Part shown: positions 24,436 to 33,800 of the stretch, piece by piece
Position numbering within the stretch: the stretch's first letter is position 1
Layout: each line of letters opens with the position of its first letter
From: Polyangium mundeleinium
GTDB lineage: Bacteria > Myxococcota_A > Polyangia > Polyangiales > Polyangiaceae
Length of the DNA: 64,000 nt
Assembly: GCF_028369105.1 (NCBI RefSeq)
Contig: NZ_JAQNDO010000001.1
Span: 4,184,501-4,248,500 of the forward strand
Direction of reading: 5' to 3'
The notes under the pieces: generated by a model
What the model was told of the DNA's origin: nothing
The model's database searches: none
What the model saw: the letters and a program-made list of their open reading frames with translations, nothing else
Position numbers and translations under genes: made by a program

Positions 24436-25938
24436 ATGAGAGAACGTGCGACGATCGCGATGGCGGCGGCTCTCGTCACCTCCCTCGCGTCGAGCGCGCC
24501 GAGGGCCGCCACCTACCACGTCGCGCCCGAGGGGGATGATGCGGCTCCTGGGTCGGAAATGCGGCCATGGCGCACGCTCCAGCACGCCGCCGACATGGCG
24601 CAGCCGGGTGACACGGTGCTCGTCGGTCCGGGGGAGTACGACGGGTTCGATCTGGAAAACAAGGCCGGGACGCCCGAACGTCCCCTCGTTTTCCACGCCG
24701 CTCCCGGGGCGCGCGTGGTCCGGCCCGGCCCGCGGCCCGCGCGCGCCCCGCTCAACACCGCCCTCGGGCGTTTTGCCTGGCCGAAATGGCCGCACGGAAT
24801 CTATGTCGGGGGCTCGTCCCACGTGGTCATCGAGGGATTCGAGATCGTCGGAATGCCCGCCGCCGAGCACGACACGGAGGGCGCCCTCCTCCACCGCGGC
24901 GGCGCCGGCATCCATGTGCAGGTCTCGGATCACATCACGCTCCGGCAGAACCGCGCCGACGACAATGGCCGCTGGGGCATTTTCGCGTCGTTCACCGACG
25001 ACCTCGTCGTCGAGGACAACGAGTGCTCCCGCTCCCGCGCCGAGCACGGCATCTATGCGTCGAACAGCGCCGATCGGCCGATCGTGCGGCGCAACCTGGT
25101 CTGGGGCAACCGGCGCGCCGGCATCCAGCTCAACGGCGACAACAACTTCGACAGCGCGGACTACCGCGCGCGCGCCGGCGTGGTCGACGGGATCATCTCG
25201 GGGGCCGTCCTCGAAGACAACCTGATCGTCGACAATGGCGCGGGCGGGGCCGCCGCGATCAACCTGGACGGGGTGCAGGACGCGCGGATCCAGCGCAACG
25301 TCCTCCTCGGCAACCATGGCGCGGGCGTGGCGCTCTTCCAGGTCGACGGGGCGGAGGGCTCACGCCGCAACCGTGTCCTCGACAATCTCATTCTCATGGC
25401 GCACGACGCGCGGTACGCCCTCCAGATCACGAGCTGCGCTGTGCCCGGCTCCTCGACCTGCCCCAGCGCGAACCGTCCCGCGCTCGCGGAATGGTCTCGG
25501 CCGCCGAGCCGCGCGACCGGCAGCACGGGCAACGTGATCCTGCACAACACGCTGCTCCATCCGAACCCCGAAAAAGGCAGCCTCCGCATCGATCCACGGA
25601 GCCTCGACACGAGCGCGGGCTTCCGGAGCGACTTCAACCTGGTGAGCGGCCGCTTCGCGATCGGCGCGAGCGACGACATGGAGAACGATCGGGTCCTGTC
25701 GTTCGCCGAATGGCGCGCGCTCACGGGCCAGGATCGCCGGTCTTGCCGCATCGACGCGCCTCGCCCGCCCGTGTCTCCAGCGCAAGGCAGCGGCGCAGCG
25801 CCTGGAGGAAGTAGAGATCCCCAAAGGAGAGCGATTGCTGGGGCAATCCGTAGGACGTGGATCCACGCGCCAGAATGCCTCGGTGCGGAGACTCCACCGC
25901 CAGATACGCGAGCTTCCCGTCGGGATCGCGGAAGGTGA
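24436..25938 (+). CDS. Secreted right-handed beta-helix protein
   Basis: A 500-residue exported protein with a signal peptide (cleavage near Pro-Arg-Ala-Ala, residue 25) and a parallel beta-helix domain. The N-terminal cap (Thr-Tyr-His-Val-Ala-Pro-Glu-Gly then Arg-Pro-Trp-Arg-Thr-Leu-Gln-His-Ala) and Gly-Asp-Thr-Val-Leu-Val-Gly-Pro-Gly-Glu-Tyr are typical of DUF1565/NosD-like and some polysaccharide-lyase helices. Coils such as Ile-Val-Arg-Arg-Asn-Leu-Val-Trp-Gly-Asn follow to about residue 420. After that the sequence becomes low-complexity Arg/Pro-rich, and the last 218 bases overlap the convergent GH88 gene, so the natural C-terminus may have been lost. A lyase partner for the GH88 enzyme is possible but not shown. 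Confidence 0.8.
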   Translation: MRERATIAMAAALVTSLASSAPRAATYHVAPEGDDAAPGSEMRPWRTLQHAADMAQPGDTVLVGPGEYDGFDLENKAGTPERPLVFHAAPGARVVRPGPRPARAPLNTALGRFAWPKWPHGIYVGGSSHVVIEGFEIVGMPAAEHDTEGALLHRGGAGIHVQVSDHITLRQNRADDNGRWGIFASFTDDLVVEDNECSRSRAEHGIYASNSADRPIVRRNLVWGNRRAGIQLNGDNNFDSADYRARAGVVDGIISGAVLEDNLIVDNGAGGAAAINLDGVQDARIQRNVLLGNHGAGVALFQVDGAEGSRRNRVLDNLILMAHDARYALQITSCAVPGSSTCPSANRPALAEWSRPPSRATGSTGNVILHNTLLHPNPEKGSLRIDPRSLDTSAGFRSDFNLVSGRFAIGASDDMENDRVLSFAEWRALTGQDRRSCRIDAPRPPVSPAQGSGAAPGGSRDPQRRAIAGAIRRTWIHAPECLGAETPPPDTRASRRDRGR

Positions 25939-27223
25939 GCAGGGAAAACAGGATGTCCTCGGCGGCGCCGAGATACCGTGCCCGCAGCGCGGGCTCGTCG
26001 ACGAGCGCGCCGAGCTCGAGCAGGCCCGCGGCTGCGACCGCGGCGGCGGACGAGTCCCGCGCCGTGAACGTGTGCGTGCCCGGCCGCCTGTCGCCGAGGA
26101 CGCCGTCGCCGTTCGCGTCGTTCCAGGGGCCCACGGGCTCGCCGAGGGCCGCGTCGAAATCGCTGGGCGGCACGAAGTCGCCGGGGACGTGATTGTAGGG
26201 GTCCAGCGTGTCGTTCGGCAGATGCGCGATGAAATAATCGGCGGCGCGTTTCGCCGTTTCGAGGAACCGGCCTGGGTCGACGGCGGGATCGTCCTTGGTG
26301 GCGCGATAGGCCGTGGTGAATCCATGAATGGCCCACGCCTGCCCGCGTGACCACGTGGATTCCGCGGCGAACCCTTGATCGCTGATCTTCTTGTAGATCC
26401 GGCCCGCCCCGGGCCCCGGGCCGTCTTCGTGCTGGACGATGTGGTAGGTGCTGCCGTTGGGGCGCACGTTCTCCGCCATCACCGTCTTTGCGTGGGTCAC
26501 GGCGTGCTCGTAGAGATCGCGCACCGGCCCGGACGCGGGGCGCCCTGCGAGGTCCCAGGCGAGCAAGGGCAACGCGACGTTCATCATGCTGTCGATGTAC
26601 ACGGGATAAGGCGCGACGTAATCGTTCGAGAGCGGAAATGCGCGGTAGGCGCCGACCGGCGCCGCGCCCGCATCAAAGAGCTGATCCAGCGCGAACGCGC
26701 TCCGCTGGATCGCGGCCCGCGCGCGGCTCCGCCAGATGCCGCCTGGATCGTCGCTCTCGCCCAGCACGGAGAGCGCCTCGCCGAACGTCGGGAGGAAACG
26801 AAACCCGAGATCATGGTCGATCGGGGTATTTTCGAGCGTCGCCAGGGTCGACGTCCATGCGAGCGCGGCTTTTCGCATCTGCGGGGCACGCCCGTGACGA
26901 TAAAGCTCCCACACCACGCCCGGGAAAAAGCCGCTGCGCCAGTCCTCGACTGGCTTTTGCTCCCAGCGCCCGAGGTCGGGCGGCGCAGGTTTCGTCACGA
27001 CCGGGAAACGGGAGGCGAAATGGTCGGGATCTGCGGCCATGAGCTCGTCGATCGTGGTGCGCGTCCGGGCTCCGGCGAAGAGGAAGACCTCGTCGATCTG
27101 CGTGCGCAGCGGAGACGCGGCGGATTCGCTTGGCGGCGCCTGGGACGTGCACGCCGGGAGCGGGAGGCTCAGCGCGGCGATGACGGGGACATTCCGACGG
27201 AGCCGGTACAAGGGCGCGTGCAT
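25721..27223 (-). CDS. GH88 unsaturated glucuronyl hydrolase, lipoprotein
   Basis: A 500-residue glycoside hydrolase family 88 protein. These enzymes remove the 4,5-unsaturated uronic acid left by polysaccharide lyases. Family blocks are clear: Asp-His-Asp-Leu-Gly-Phe, Val-Tyr-Ile-Asp-Ser-Met-Met-Asn (its Asp is the family catalytic position), Trp-Ser-Arg-Gly-Gln-Ala-Trp-Ala-Ile-His-Gly-Phe, and Ala-Arg-Asp-Ser-Ser-Ala-Ala-Ala. The N-terminus carries a signal ending Leu-Pro-Ala-Cys (Cys25), so it is probably a lipoprotein, unlike the mostly cytoplasmic members. It is downstream of an AraC regulator on the same strand and convergent with the beta-helix gene. Confidence 0.88.
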   Translation of the reverse strand: MHAPLYRLRRNVPVIAALSLPLPACTSQAPPSESAASPLRTQIDEVFLFAGARTRTTIDELMAADPDHFASRFPVVTKPAPPDLGRWEQKPVEDWRSGFFPGVVWELYRHGRAPQMRKAALAWTSTLATLENTPIDHDLGFRFLPTFGEALSVLGESDDPGGIWRSRARAAIQRSAFALDQLFDAGAAPVGAYRAFPLSNDYVAPYPVYIDSMMNVALPLLAWDLAGRPASGPVRDLYEHAVTHAKTVMAENVRPNGSTYHIVQHEDGPGPGAGRIYKKISDQGFAAESTWSRGQAWAIHGFTTAYRATKDDPAVDPGRFLETAKRAADYFIAHLPNDTLDPYNHVPGDFVPPSDFDAALGEPVGPWNDANGDGVLGDRRPGTHTFTARDSSAAAVAAAGLLELGALVDEPALRARYLGAAEDILFSLLTFRDPDGKLAYLAVESPHRGILARGSTSYGLPQQSLSFGDLYFLQALRRCLALETRAGEARRCGKTGDPGP

Positions 27224-27272
27224 GCCCCAGGTCTCGTGCCCCCGAGGGGCGACGTAAAGCCGCGGAAGGGCC

Positions 27273-28241
27273 CTACGGCTCGGCGAACGAAGGCGCGGCG
27301 CTCTGCCCCGGGCCGAACGAATCCGCCCCTGCGCGCGGTGACGCGTGCGCGCGCCGATGATCCCGCGGCCCTTTGCCGTGGGCGCGCGTAAATGCCCGCG
27401 TGAAGGCCGCCTCGCTGTCGTAACCGACGCGCGCCGCGATCACCTTGATGGGCAGCGCCGTCCCGGAGAGCAGCGCGGCCGCGCGGTCGAGGCGCAGGCG
27501 GCGCACGTAGCTGCCGAGCGGCTCGCCGAGCAGGGCCGTGGCGCGCGCCGCGAACGCCGAACGCGAGAGCCCGACCCGCCGCGCGAGCTCCCCGAGCTCC
27601 CAGCTTTGCTCAGGCGCGGCCCGCACCTCGGCGAGCGCGGCCGCGATGGGCTCGTCCTGCAGCGCCTCGCGGCCCGGCAGCGGCGAGGCCAGCGTGCGGA
27701 GCGCACAAGCAAACAGCGTGTGCCCAAACGCCTCCACGATTCCATCCCGCAAGGAAGGCGAGAGATCGGGCGCCTCGGCGAGCAGATGCAAAGTCTCGCC
27801 GAGCCACCGGGAGAGCCCCGGATGCGAGCCTTGCAGGTGCACGAGCGAGGGCAGGAGCGAGAGCCACGGCGCGCCCGCGGCGTCGAAGCGCAAATCGACG
27901 ATGACGAGGCGGGTCTCGGGGGGCGCCTCGGTGCGTATCGTATTCGGTCCCGAGGGCCGGAGGGCCTTGCAATAAGCGTCGGCAAAGCCGAGGAGCGGGG
28001 TCGTGGGCTTGTCGCGGACCGAATGCGCGTCGCCGCGGGGCAAGAAGACGATCTCGCCTTGCTGGAGCGCGATCCGCTGGTCCTTTTGCCCGACCCAGCC
28101 GCCCCCGCGCAGGGCCGCGTAGACGCGCGCCTTGCCTTGCGAGGGGAGCTGTTTTCCCCATCGCGCGCCGAGATCGGCCTGCTGCACCTCGGTGCCTTGC
28201 AGGCGGAGCGTGCGTGCCAGCTCGTCGAATGCCGGGGGCAT
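27273..28241 (-). CDS. AraC-family regulator with cupin sensor
   Basis: A 322-residue AraC regulator. The N-terminal half is a cupin-like sensor domain (Ile-Val-Phe-Leu-Pro-Arg-Gly-Asp-Ala-His-Ser-Val). The C-terminal two-helix-turn-helix domain is clear: Glu-Leu-Ala-Arg-Arg-Val-Gly-Leu-Ser-Arg-Ser-Ala-Phe, and Ile-Ala-Ala-Arg-Val-Gly-Tyr-Asp-Ser-Glu-Ala-Ala-Phe-Thr-Arg-Ala-Phe. The cupin-AraC type often controls neighbouring oxidoreductases. The divergent SnoaL/NmrA pair across 123 bases is the best candidate target; the GH88 gene 49 bases downstream on the same strand is the other. Confidence 0.9.
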   Translation of the reverse strand: MPPAFDELARTLRLQGTEVQQADLGARWGKQLPSQGKARVYAALRGGGWVGQKDQRIALQQGEIVFLPRGDAHSVRDKPTTPLLGFADAYCKALRPSGPNTIRTEAPPETRLVIVDLRFDAAGAPWLSLLPSLVHLQGSHPGLSRWLGETLHLLAEAPDLSPSLRDGIVEAFGHTLFACALRTLASPLPGREALQDEPIAAALAEVRAAPEQSWELGELARRVGLSRSAFAARATALLGEPLGSYVRRLRLDRAAALLSGTALPIKVIAARVGYDSEAAFTRAFTRAHGKGPRDHRRAHASPRAGADSFGPGQSAAPSFAEP

Positions 28242-28364
28242 GCCGCGAGTCTAGCGTGGAGGGCCGGAGACGTCACGCGTGGACGCGCGGGCGTGTGATC
28301 CGGACGCGCGGCAAAGCCCCTCGCCCTTACCTTCCGGGCATCCCTCGAACGAAGGAGGACTCCC

Positions 28365-28808
28365 ATGACGAGCACCGGACATCGCAACGCCGCGCAGGCC
28401 CTCGACGAGCACCTCGCGCTCATCTCCAAGGACATCCAGCGCTGGATCGAGCTCTTCGCGGACGACGCCGTGGTCGAGTTCCCCTATGCCCCGCCGGGGC
28501 TCCCGGCGCGGCTCGAAGGCAAGGCGGCGATCGACGCTTATTTCCGCCCCACGCCGCAGACCTTCGCCGGCCTCACGTTCAGCGACGTGCGCCGGTATGT
28601 CACGACGGATCCCGACGTCGCGCTGGCCGAGGTGCACGGTACGGCGCAGATCCCGGCCACCGGCAAGCGGTACGAGCAGGACTACATCATGGTGCTGCGG
28701 ACGAGGGCGGGGAAGATCGTCCATTACCGTGAATACTGGAACGTCGGGCGCGCGCTCGAAGCGTTTGGCGATACGGACGCCGTGCGCAATGCCGTGGGGG
28801 CGTCATGA
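28365..28808 (+). CDS. SnoaL/NTF2-like protein
   Basis: A 147-residue NTF2-like fold protein of the SnoaL/ketosteroid-isomerase type. Typical parts are the N-terminal helix Ile-Gln-Arg-Trp-Ile-Glu-Leu-Phe-Ala-Asp-Asp-Ala-Val-Val-Glu-Phe-Pro, the Gly-Lys-Ala-Ala-Ile-Asp-Ala-Tyr-Phe segment and the final strand Gly-Lys-Ile-Val-His-Tyr-Arg-Glu-Tyr-Trp-Asn. Such proteins act as small isomerases, hydratases or binding partners. AAGGAGG is well placed before ATG 28365. The stop overlaps the NmrA-like gene (ATGA), so the two form a transcription unit divergent from the cupin-AraC regulator. Confidence 0.88.
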   Translation: MTSTGHRNAAQALDEHLALISKDIQRWIELFADDAVVEFPYAPPGLPARLEGKAAIDAYFRPTPQTFAGLTFSDVRRYVTTDPDVALAEVHGTAQIPATGKRYEQDYIMVLRTRAGKIVHYREYWNVGRALEAFGDTDAVRNAVGAS

Positions 28809-29668
28809 GCGGCCGTATCTTGATCACGGGCGGGACCGGCAACACCGGTCGTCGGATTGCCACGCGCCTCGGCGAGCTTGGTGTTTCCGCGCGCGTGGCG
28901 AGCCGCGGGGCGCCTGGGGCCGGCGGCGATCACGTGGGGTTCGACTGGGCCGACCCCGCGACGCACGGGCCCGCGCTCTCGGGCGTGGATCGCGTGTATC
29001 TGGTCGCGCCGGGGAACGTCGAGGACCCGTCGCCGCTCATGGTGCCCTTTCTCGAACGCGCGCTCGTGAGCGGCGTTAGGCGGTTCGTGCTCCTGAGCTC
29101 GTCGGCGATTCCCGAGGGCGCCCCGGGGCTCGGCACGGTGGATCGATTTCTGCGGGAGCGGGCGCCGGGCTTTGCGATCTTGAAGCCCTCGTGGTTCATG
29201 CAGAACTTCGTGGATCCAAAACACCCGCACGCGGCGAGCCTGATCGGCGAGGGAAAGGTGGTGACCTCGACGGGCGCGGGGCGCGTGGGGTTCGTGGACG
29301 CGGACGATATCGCGGAGGTCGCGGTGCGCGCGCTCGTGGACGAGACGCCGCACAATACGGCCCACGTGATCACGGGGCCCGAGGCGCTCGATTATGCGGC
29401 GGTGGCGGCGATCCTCGGGCGCGTGTCCGGCAGGCCGATGCAGCACGTGCACGTGGATGACGACGAGGCCCGGCGCCGGCTCATGGCCGCGGGCATCCCG
29501 GAGCCGTATGCCGCGCTGCTCGTCGGGCTCGACGCTGCGATCCGGGCAGGCGCGGAGGAGCGCGTGACGGAGACGGTCCTCCGCGTCACGGGGCGCGCGC
29601 CGCGCTCGTTCGAGGCGTTCGCGCAGGCGCATGCGCGGGTGTTTCGGGGCGGCGCCCGGGCCGTGTAG
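28805..29668 (+). CDS. NmrA-like NAD(P)-binding protein
   Basis: A 287-residue atypical SDR of the NmrA/ergot-type group. The Rossmann motif is Ile-Leu-Ile-Thr-Gly-Gly-Thr-Gly-Asn-Thr-Gly (residues 5-15), followed by Arg-Phe-Val-Leu-Leu-Ser-Ser-Ser-Ala and Leu-Lys-Pro-Ser-Trp-Phe-Met-Gln-Asn-Phe, the pattern of this group, which lacks the classical Tyr-x3-Lys dyad. Members act as NADPH-dependent reductases or redox sensors. The ATG overlaps the upstream NTF2-like gene (ATGA). The pair is probably controlled by the divergent AraC protein; the substrate is unknown. Confidence 0.88.
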   Translation: MSGRILITGGTGNTGRRIATRLGELGVSARVASRGAPGAGGDHVGFDWADPATHGPALSGVDRVYLVAPGNVEDPSPLMVPFLERALVSGVRRFVLLSSSAIPEGAPGLGTVDRFLRERAPGFAILKPSWFMQNFVDPKHPHAASLIGEGKVVTSTGAGRVGFVDADDIAEVAVRALVDETPHNTAHVITGPEALDYAAVAAILGRVSGRPMQHVHVDDDEARRRLMAAGIPEPYAALLVGLDAAIRAGAEERVTETVLRVTGRAPRSFEAFAQAHARVFRGGARAV

Positions 29669-29747
29669 GATCCGCGGCGGAAGGCCACGAGGGGTCCCCA
29701 AATCTCGCCTTCCCGACCGCCGCGCCTCCGCCCCGTCGTTCCCGGAT

Positions 29748-29900
29748 CCCCGAAGCGAGCGCCGCGAAGGCGTCCTTGGGTCGACGGAACCCCGAAGCGA
29801 GCGCCGCGAAGGCGTCCTTGGGTCGACGGAACCCCGAAGCGAGCGCCGCGAAGGCGTCCTTGGGTCGACGGAACCCCGGAGCGACCGCCGCGAAGGCTCG
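29748..29900. repeat. 42-bp intergenic tandem repeat
   Basis: Three identical 42-base units (starting CCCCGAAGCGAGCGCC, ending GGGTCGACGGAA) run from 29748 to 29873, followed by a diverged partial fourth to about 29900. They lie in the 357-base gap between the NmrA-like gene and the hypothetical gene at 30026; no gene was found in that gap. The unit length is a multiple of three and free of stops on the plus strand, but there is no initiation site or codon pattern to suggest translation. Spacers are absent, so this is not a CRISPR array. Confidence 0.92.
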
Positions 29901-30025
29901 GCGTAACTTACGGAATGCATTCGCGACCGTCGGGATCGTGCCGATTCTCCAACGCCACGCCTCCGCGCTCGTCTCTCGCTTTTGCGCCGGGCCGAGATTG
30001 CCCGGTTGTCATGAGGGAGGTGTTT

Positions 30026-30808
30026 GTGGCGAAGAAGTCCAGGCAGATCGACAATCGCATGCAATCGAGCGGGCACGTCGTCAGCGCGGCGAAGGCGCAC
30101 GCGGAGCAGGTGGCCGCGAAGCTCGCCGCGCGCGCGGTCTTCGTGCAAGGAGCGGATACGAAAGCGACGAAGGACGTTTTCCTGGTCCTGCTCCGGTTTC
30201 TCTCGGATACCCTGGGCGCCTCGGCCCAATCGCTCGACGCGGCCGAGCTGCGCGTCGTCGCGGAGCGCGCCGACGACGTGGGCCTGCGCGAGGAGCGCGA
30301 TACGGCCACCGAGGACCTCGTCCGGATCGCTGTTCGGGTCCGATCGATGGTCGTGGACGCGCTCGGCGCGAACGCGCTCCGCGCGTACGGGCTGGAAGGC
30401 GAGACGCCGCGTGTTCCTCGGGATCTCGTGAGCCACGCGCGGAGCGTGGCGGGCCTGATGGCGCAAAAGCCGTTCGTGGTGACCGTCGACGGCGTCACGT
30501 TCGACAGCGCCGCGATGGCCGAGACGCTCGGGAAGAAGGCCGATGTGCTGGACAAGGCGCTCGAAAATATGCGGCGCGAGGAGCAGGAACTGGCGGATCA
30601 GCTCGGGCGACGGGATCAGCAGGTGCTCGCGTGGGTGGAGGAGCATCAAGGCATCGCGGATACGCTGGTCGGGTTGTTCCGGCTGGCGGGCCGAAAAGAC
30701 CTTGCCGAGCGCGTGCGGCCGACGAGCCGGGCGCTCGCCGGGGAGGAAGTTACGCCGGCGGAGACGACGACGAGCGAGGCGCCGGCAGGCGGGCCTGTTT
30801 TGGGGTGA
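30026..30808 (+). CDS. Hypothetical helical protein
   Basis: A 260-residue, mostly helical, charged protein I do not recognise. No signal peptide or membrane segment. Residues about 15-160 look like a helical bundle rich in Ala, Arg and Glu (Val-Val-Ala-Glu-Arg-Ala-Asp-Asp). A coiled-coil-like stretch follows around 170-200 (Lys-Ala-Asp-Val-Leu-Asp-Lys-Ala-Leu-Glu-Asn-Met-Arg-Arg-Glu-Glu), and the C-terminus is low-complexity Thr/Ala. I chose GTG 30026 because GGGAGG lies five bases upstream. An in-frame ATG at 30011 overlaps that ribosome-binding site and is the alternative. The gene stands alone behind the 42-bp repeats. Confidence 0.65.
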   Translation: MAKKSRQIDNRMQSSGHVVSAAKAHAEQVAAKLAARAVFVQGADTKATKDVFLVLLRFLSDTLGASAQSLDAAELRVVAERADDVGLREERDTATEDLVRIAVRVRSMVVDALGANALRAYGLEGETPRVPRDLVSHARSVAGLMAQKPFVVTVDGVTFDSAAMAETLGKKADVLDKALENMRREEQELADQLGRRDQQVLAWVEEHQGIADTLVGLFRLAGRKDLAERVRPTSRALAGEEVTPAETTTSEAPAGGPVLG

Positions 30809-30852
30809 ACGGGAGGCTCGGGGCCCGGAGCGATCGTTGACCGGTCCCCGCG

Positions 30853-33800
30853 TCAATTCATGGTTCGTCGCCGCCGCGCCCCGGCCTGCCGCCCCGCCGC
30901 GCCGAGGAGCACGACGAGCACGCAGGCCAGCGGCGCGAGCGGCGTCGCGCCCTGGCCTGCGGCCTGGCAGGTACAACCGCCGCCCACGGCCACGACACGG
31001 GGCTCGTCGTCCCCGCCGGCGCCCGTCGTAGCAGTCATCCCACCTGAGCCAGCCATTCCACCGCTGCCGGTCGCGCCGCCCGAGCCGCCCATTCCGCCTG
31101 CTCCGCCCATTCCCCCGCTGCCGCCCGCGCCGCCGCTGCCGCCTGCGCCGCCGCTGCCGCCTACGCCGCCGCTGCCGCCTGCGCCGCCGCTGCCGCCTAC
31201 GCCGCCGCTGCCGCCTACGCCGCCGCTGCCGCCTACGCCGCCGCTGCCGCCTACGCCGCCGCTGCCGCCTACGCCGCCGCTGCCGCCCGCGCCGCCGCCT
31301 ACGCCGCCGCTGCCGCCCCCGCCGCCGCCTGCGCCGCCCATTCCCCCGGCCCCACCCGCGCCGCCGCTGCCCGTGTTCTCCGTGAAATCGATCACCCGCG
31401 CCTGGACCCGCGCCGTACCGAGCGGCGCCTCCACGTAAAACGTCGAATACGTGACCAGCACCTTGCCGTCGTTCGTCGACGCGAGCGACGGCGGGCCCTT
31501 CGGCTTGTCGTCCGTCGTGATCGGCAAGCTCGTGACGACCGCGAGATTGCCGTCCAGCACGAGGGCCGCCTCGTCCGTCATCGTGGGGCCACAAGCCCGG
31601 TACGCGACGACGAGCCGGCCCCCATCCATCACCGCGCCCCGCTCCTCCAGCGCGAGGTAGGCGCAGCCGGGGTGGCTCGCGAGTTCGATCGGCGCCGCGT
31701 CCACGAGCGCCCCGGCCGGGCTCACCCGCGCCCCGACGAGCTTCTGCGCGGCCTTGTCGATCCAGACCACGACATGATTCGTCCCGTCAAACACCGTCGA
31801 GACGCCGCCGAAGCTGCCCGGACCCGCGAGCGTGAGCGGTGACGGGTCCAAAAGCGCGCCCATCGCATCGACCCGCGCCACGCGCACCGCCGACCCGTTC
31901 GACGGCTCCCACGCGACGAGGTGGTTCGTGCCATCGAACGACGCGCTCAGGGCGAGCGACGTCGCCTCCAGCGAGAGGACACTCCCGGAGGAGACCTGTC
32001 CCCCCGCATCCATCGTCAACGAGGCGAGCACATAGTCCCCGAGGTCCGTGTCGTACGCGGCGCCCACGGCGAGCGTCCGGCCCGCGCCGACGGAGAGCGC
32101 CACGCGCGCGCTCAGGTCGGAGAAATTCGTCAGCTCGATCGAGGGGGAGGAAGGATCGAGCACGACGCCCTGCGTATCCATCCGCTTCGCGAAGCTCGAA
32201 CAGGTGGAAGAGTCATACCCGTTGTCGCAATTCGAAAACCCGAGGATCGTGCTCGTCCCGTCGAACGCGACGCTCGTGTGCGTCACGTCGCCCACCCCGT
32301 CCTCCACGAAAATGCCGTTGGGATCGAGGGAGAGGCCCGCCGGGGTGACACGCGCGGCAGAAAGGTTCGTGCCCCGCTGCAGCAGGAAATCACGCGCGTC
32401 GGACCACGCGACGACGAAGTTTTGCCCGTCGAAGGCCGCCGACGGCGACCGCTGGTCGTTCGCGCCCCCCGAGACCAGGATCGGCTCCGCGTCGAGCGCC
32501 GCGCCGGTCGGGTCGAAGCGCCGCGCCTGGATCGAATACCCGCCGGGGAAGAAGCCGTCGAAATACGCGTTCTGCCACACGACGAGCGCCTGCGACCCGT
32601 TCGAGGCGCCTTGCCCCTTCGCGCCCAGGTCCGTGTACGTCACGCCGCCCGGATCGAGCACCACGCCCTGCGGGGACACGCGCGCGCGGCGCAGCGGGTA
32701 CGCGACGAAATCAGTCCAGTAATTGCACCATGTCACGACGGCGTTCGTGCCGTCCGTCGTCACGTCGATCTCCGTCAAGTCGTAGACCGGATCGCCGATG
32801 GCAATGCCGTCGGGATCCAGCACCTCGCCCTGCTGCGCGTCGAAGCGCGTCCCCTTGATTGTCGTCTCGTACGTGTCGTCGTCGTATTGGCCGTACGCGA
32901 TGAAGTAATTTTGCCCGGTCCACACGGGCACCGGATCCCACGTGTCGAGAATCGGCGAAGGCGTCATGATCTCGATGCCCGCCGCATCCACGAGCGCGCC
33001 CTGGGCGTCGACGCGGTGTGCATACCCGGCCCCGCCCGTCTCGCGCAGGAGGAGCGCCCCTGCGCCGTTCGACGCGACGTCGAGCCGGTAGCCCGGACCC
33101 ACCACGATCCCGCCCGGATCGAGGGCCTGCCCGGCCGGCGAGACGCGCCCGTACCGGCCCGTGTGATCGTCGATCCACGCCACGATGTAATTCGCGCCGT
33201 CATAAGCGACCCGCGTCTTTTGCTCGATCTTCGTCGATGTCGCGAGCGTGACCGGCGCGCCCACGGGCTTGCCGTTCGCGTCGAGGCGCTGGCCATAGAC
33301 GCCCGCGCTGTAGATCATGAACGGGCTGCCCGTCTGGTACGTCAGGAGAAAGCCGTTCCCGTCGCTCGCGAGCGCGGGCTTGATCGGGTTCGAGCCTTCC
33401 ACGACGGGAAACCCCGTCGCGTCGAGCACGGTGCCATCGGCGGCGATACGCGCCGCATAGATGCGCTTGTCCTGGATCGGATCGAGGTAACGATCCTCCT
33501 CCCAGGCGACGAGGTAATGGCTGCCGTTCGACGCGACCGCCGGCCGGAACCGCCGCCGCCCCGCCGGCAGGCCCGCGATGGGCGTATCGATCCCGAACTC
33601 CGGCGTGAGGAGCGGATCGAGCACCGCGGGATACGCCGACGACAGGAGCACGCGCTCCGGCACGCGCATCACGATGCGCCCCTCCTCGACGTGCACCGGG
33701 GCGCGCGTCTTTTTCCCCGTCGCGTCGATCCACGTCGCCCGGCCGAATCGCACGCCGATCCCCGTGGCCGCGTCGATGAAATGGTGGCCGTCGTGGGTCT

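Noticed and set aside
29879-29907. GCGTAAC just after the 42-bp repeats as a fifth promoter copy
   Set aside because: No TGTCCAATC-like box 13 bases upstream (GAGCGACCG instead).
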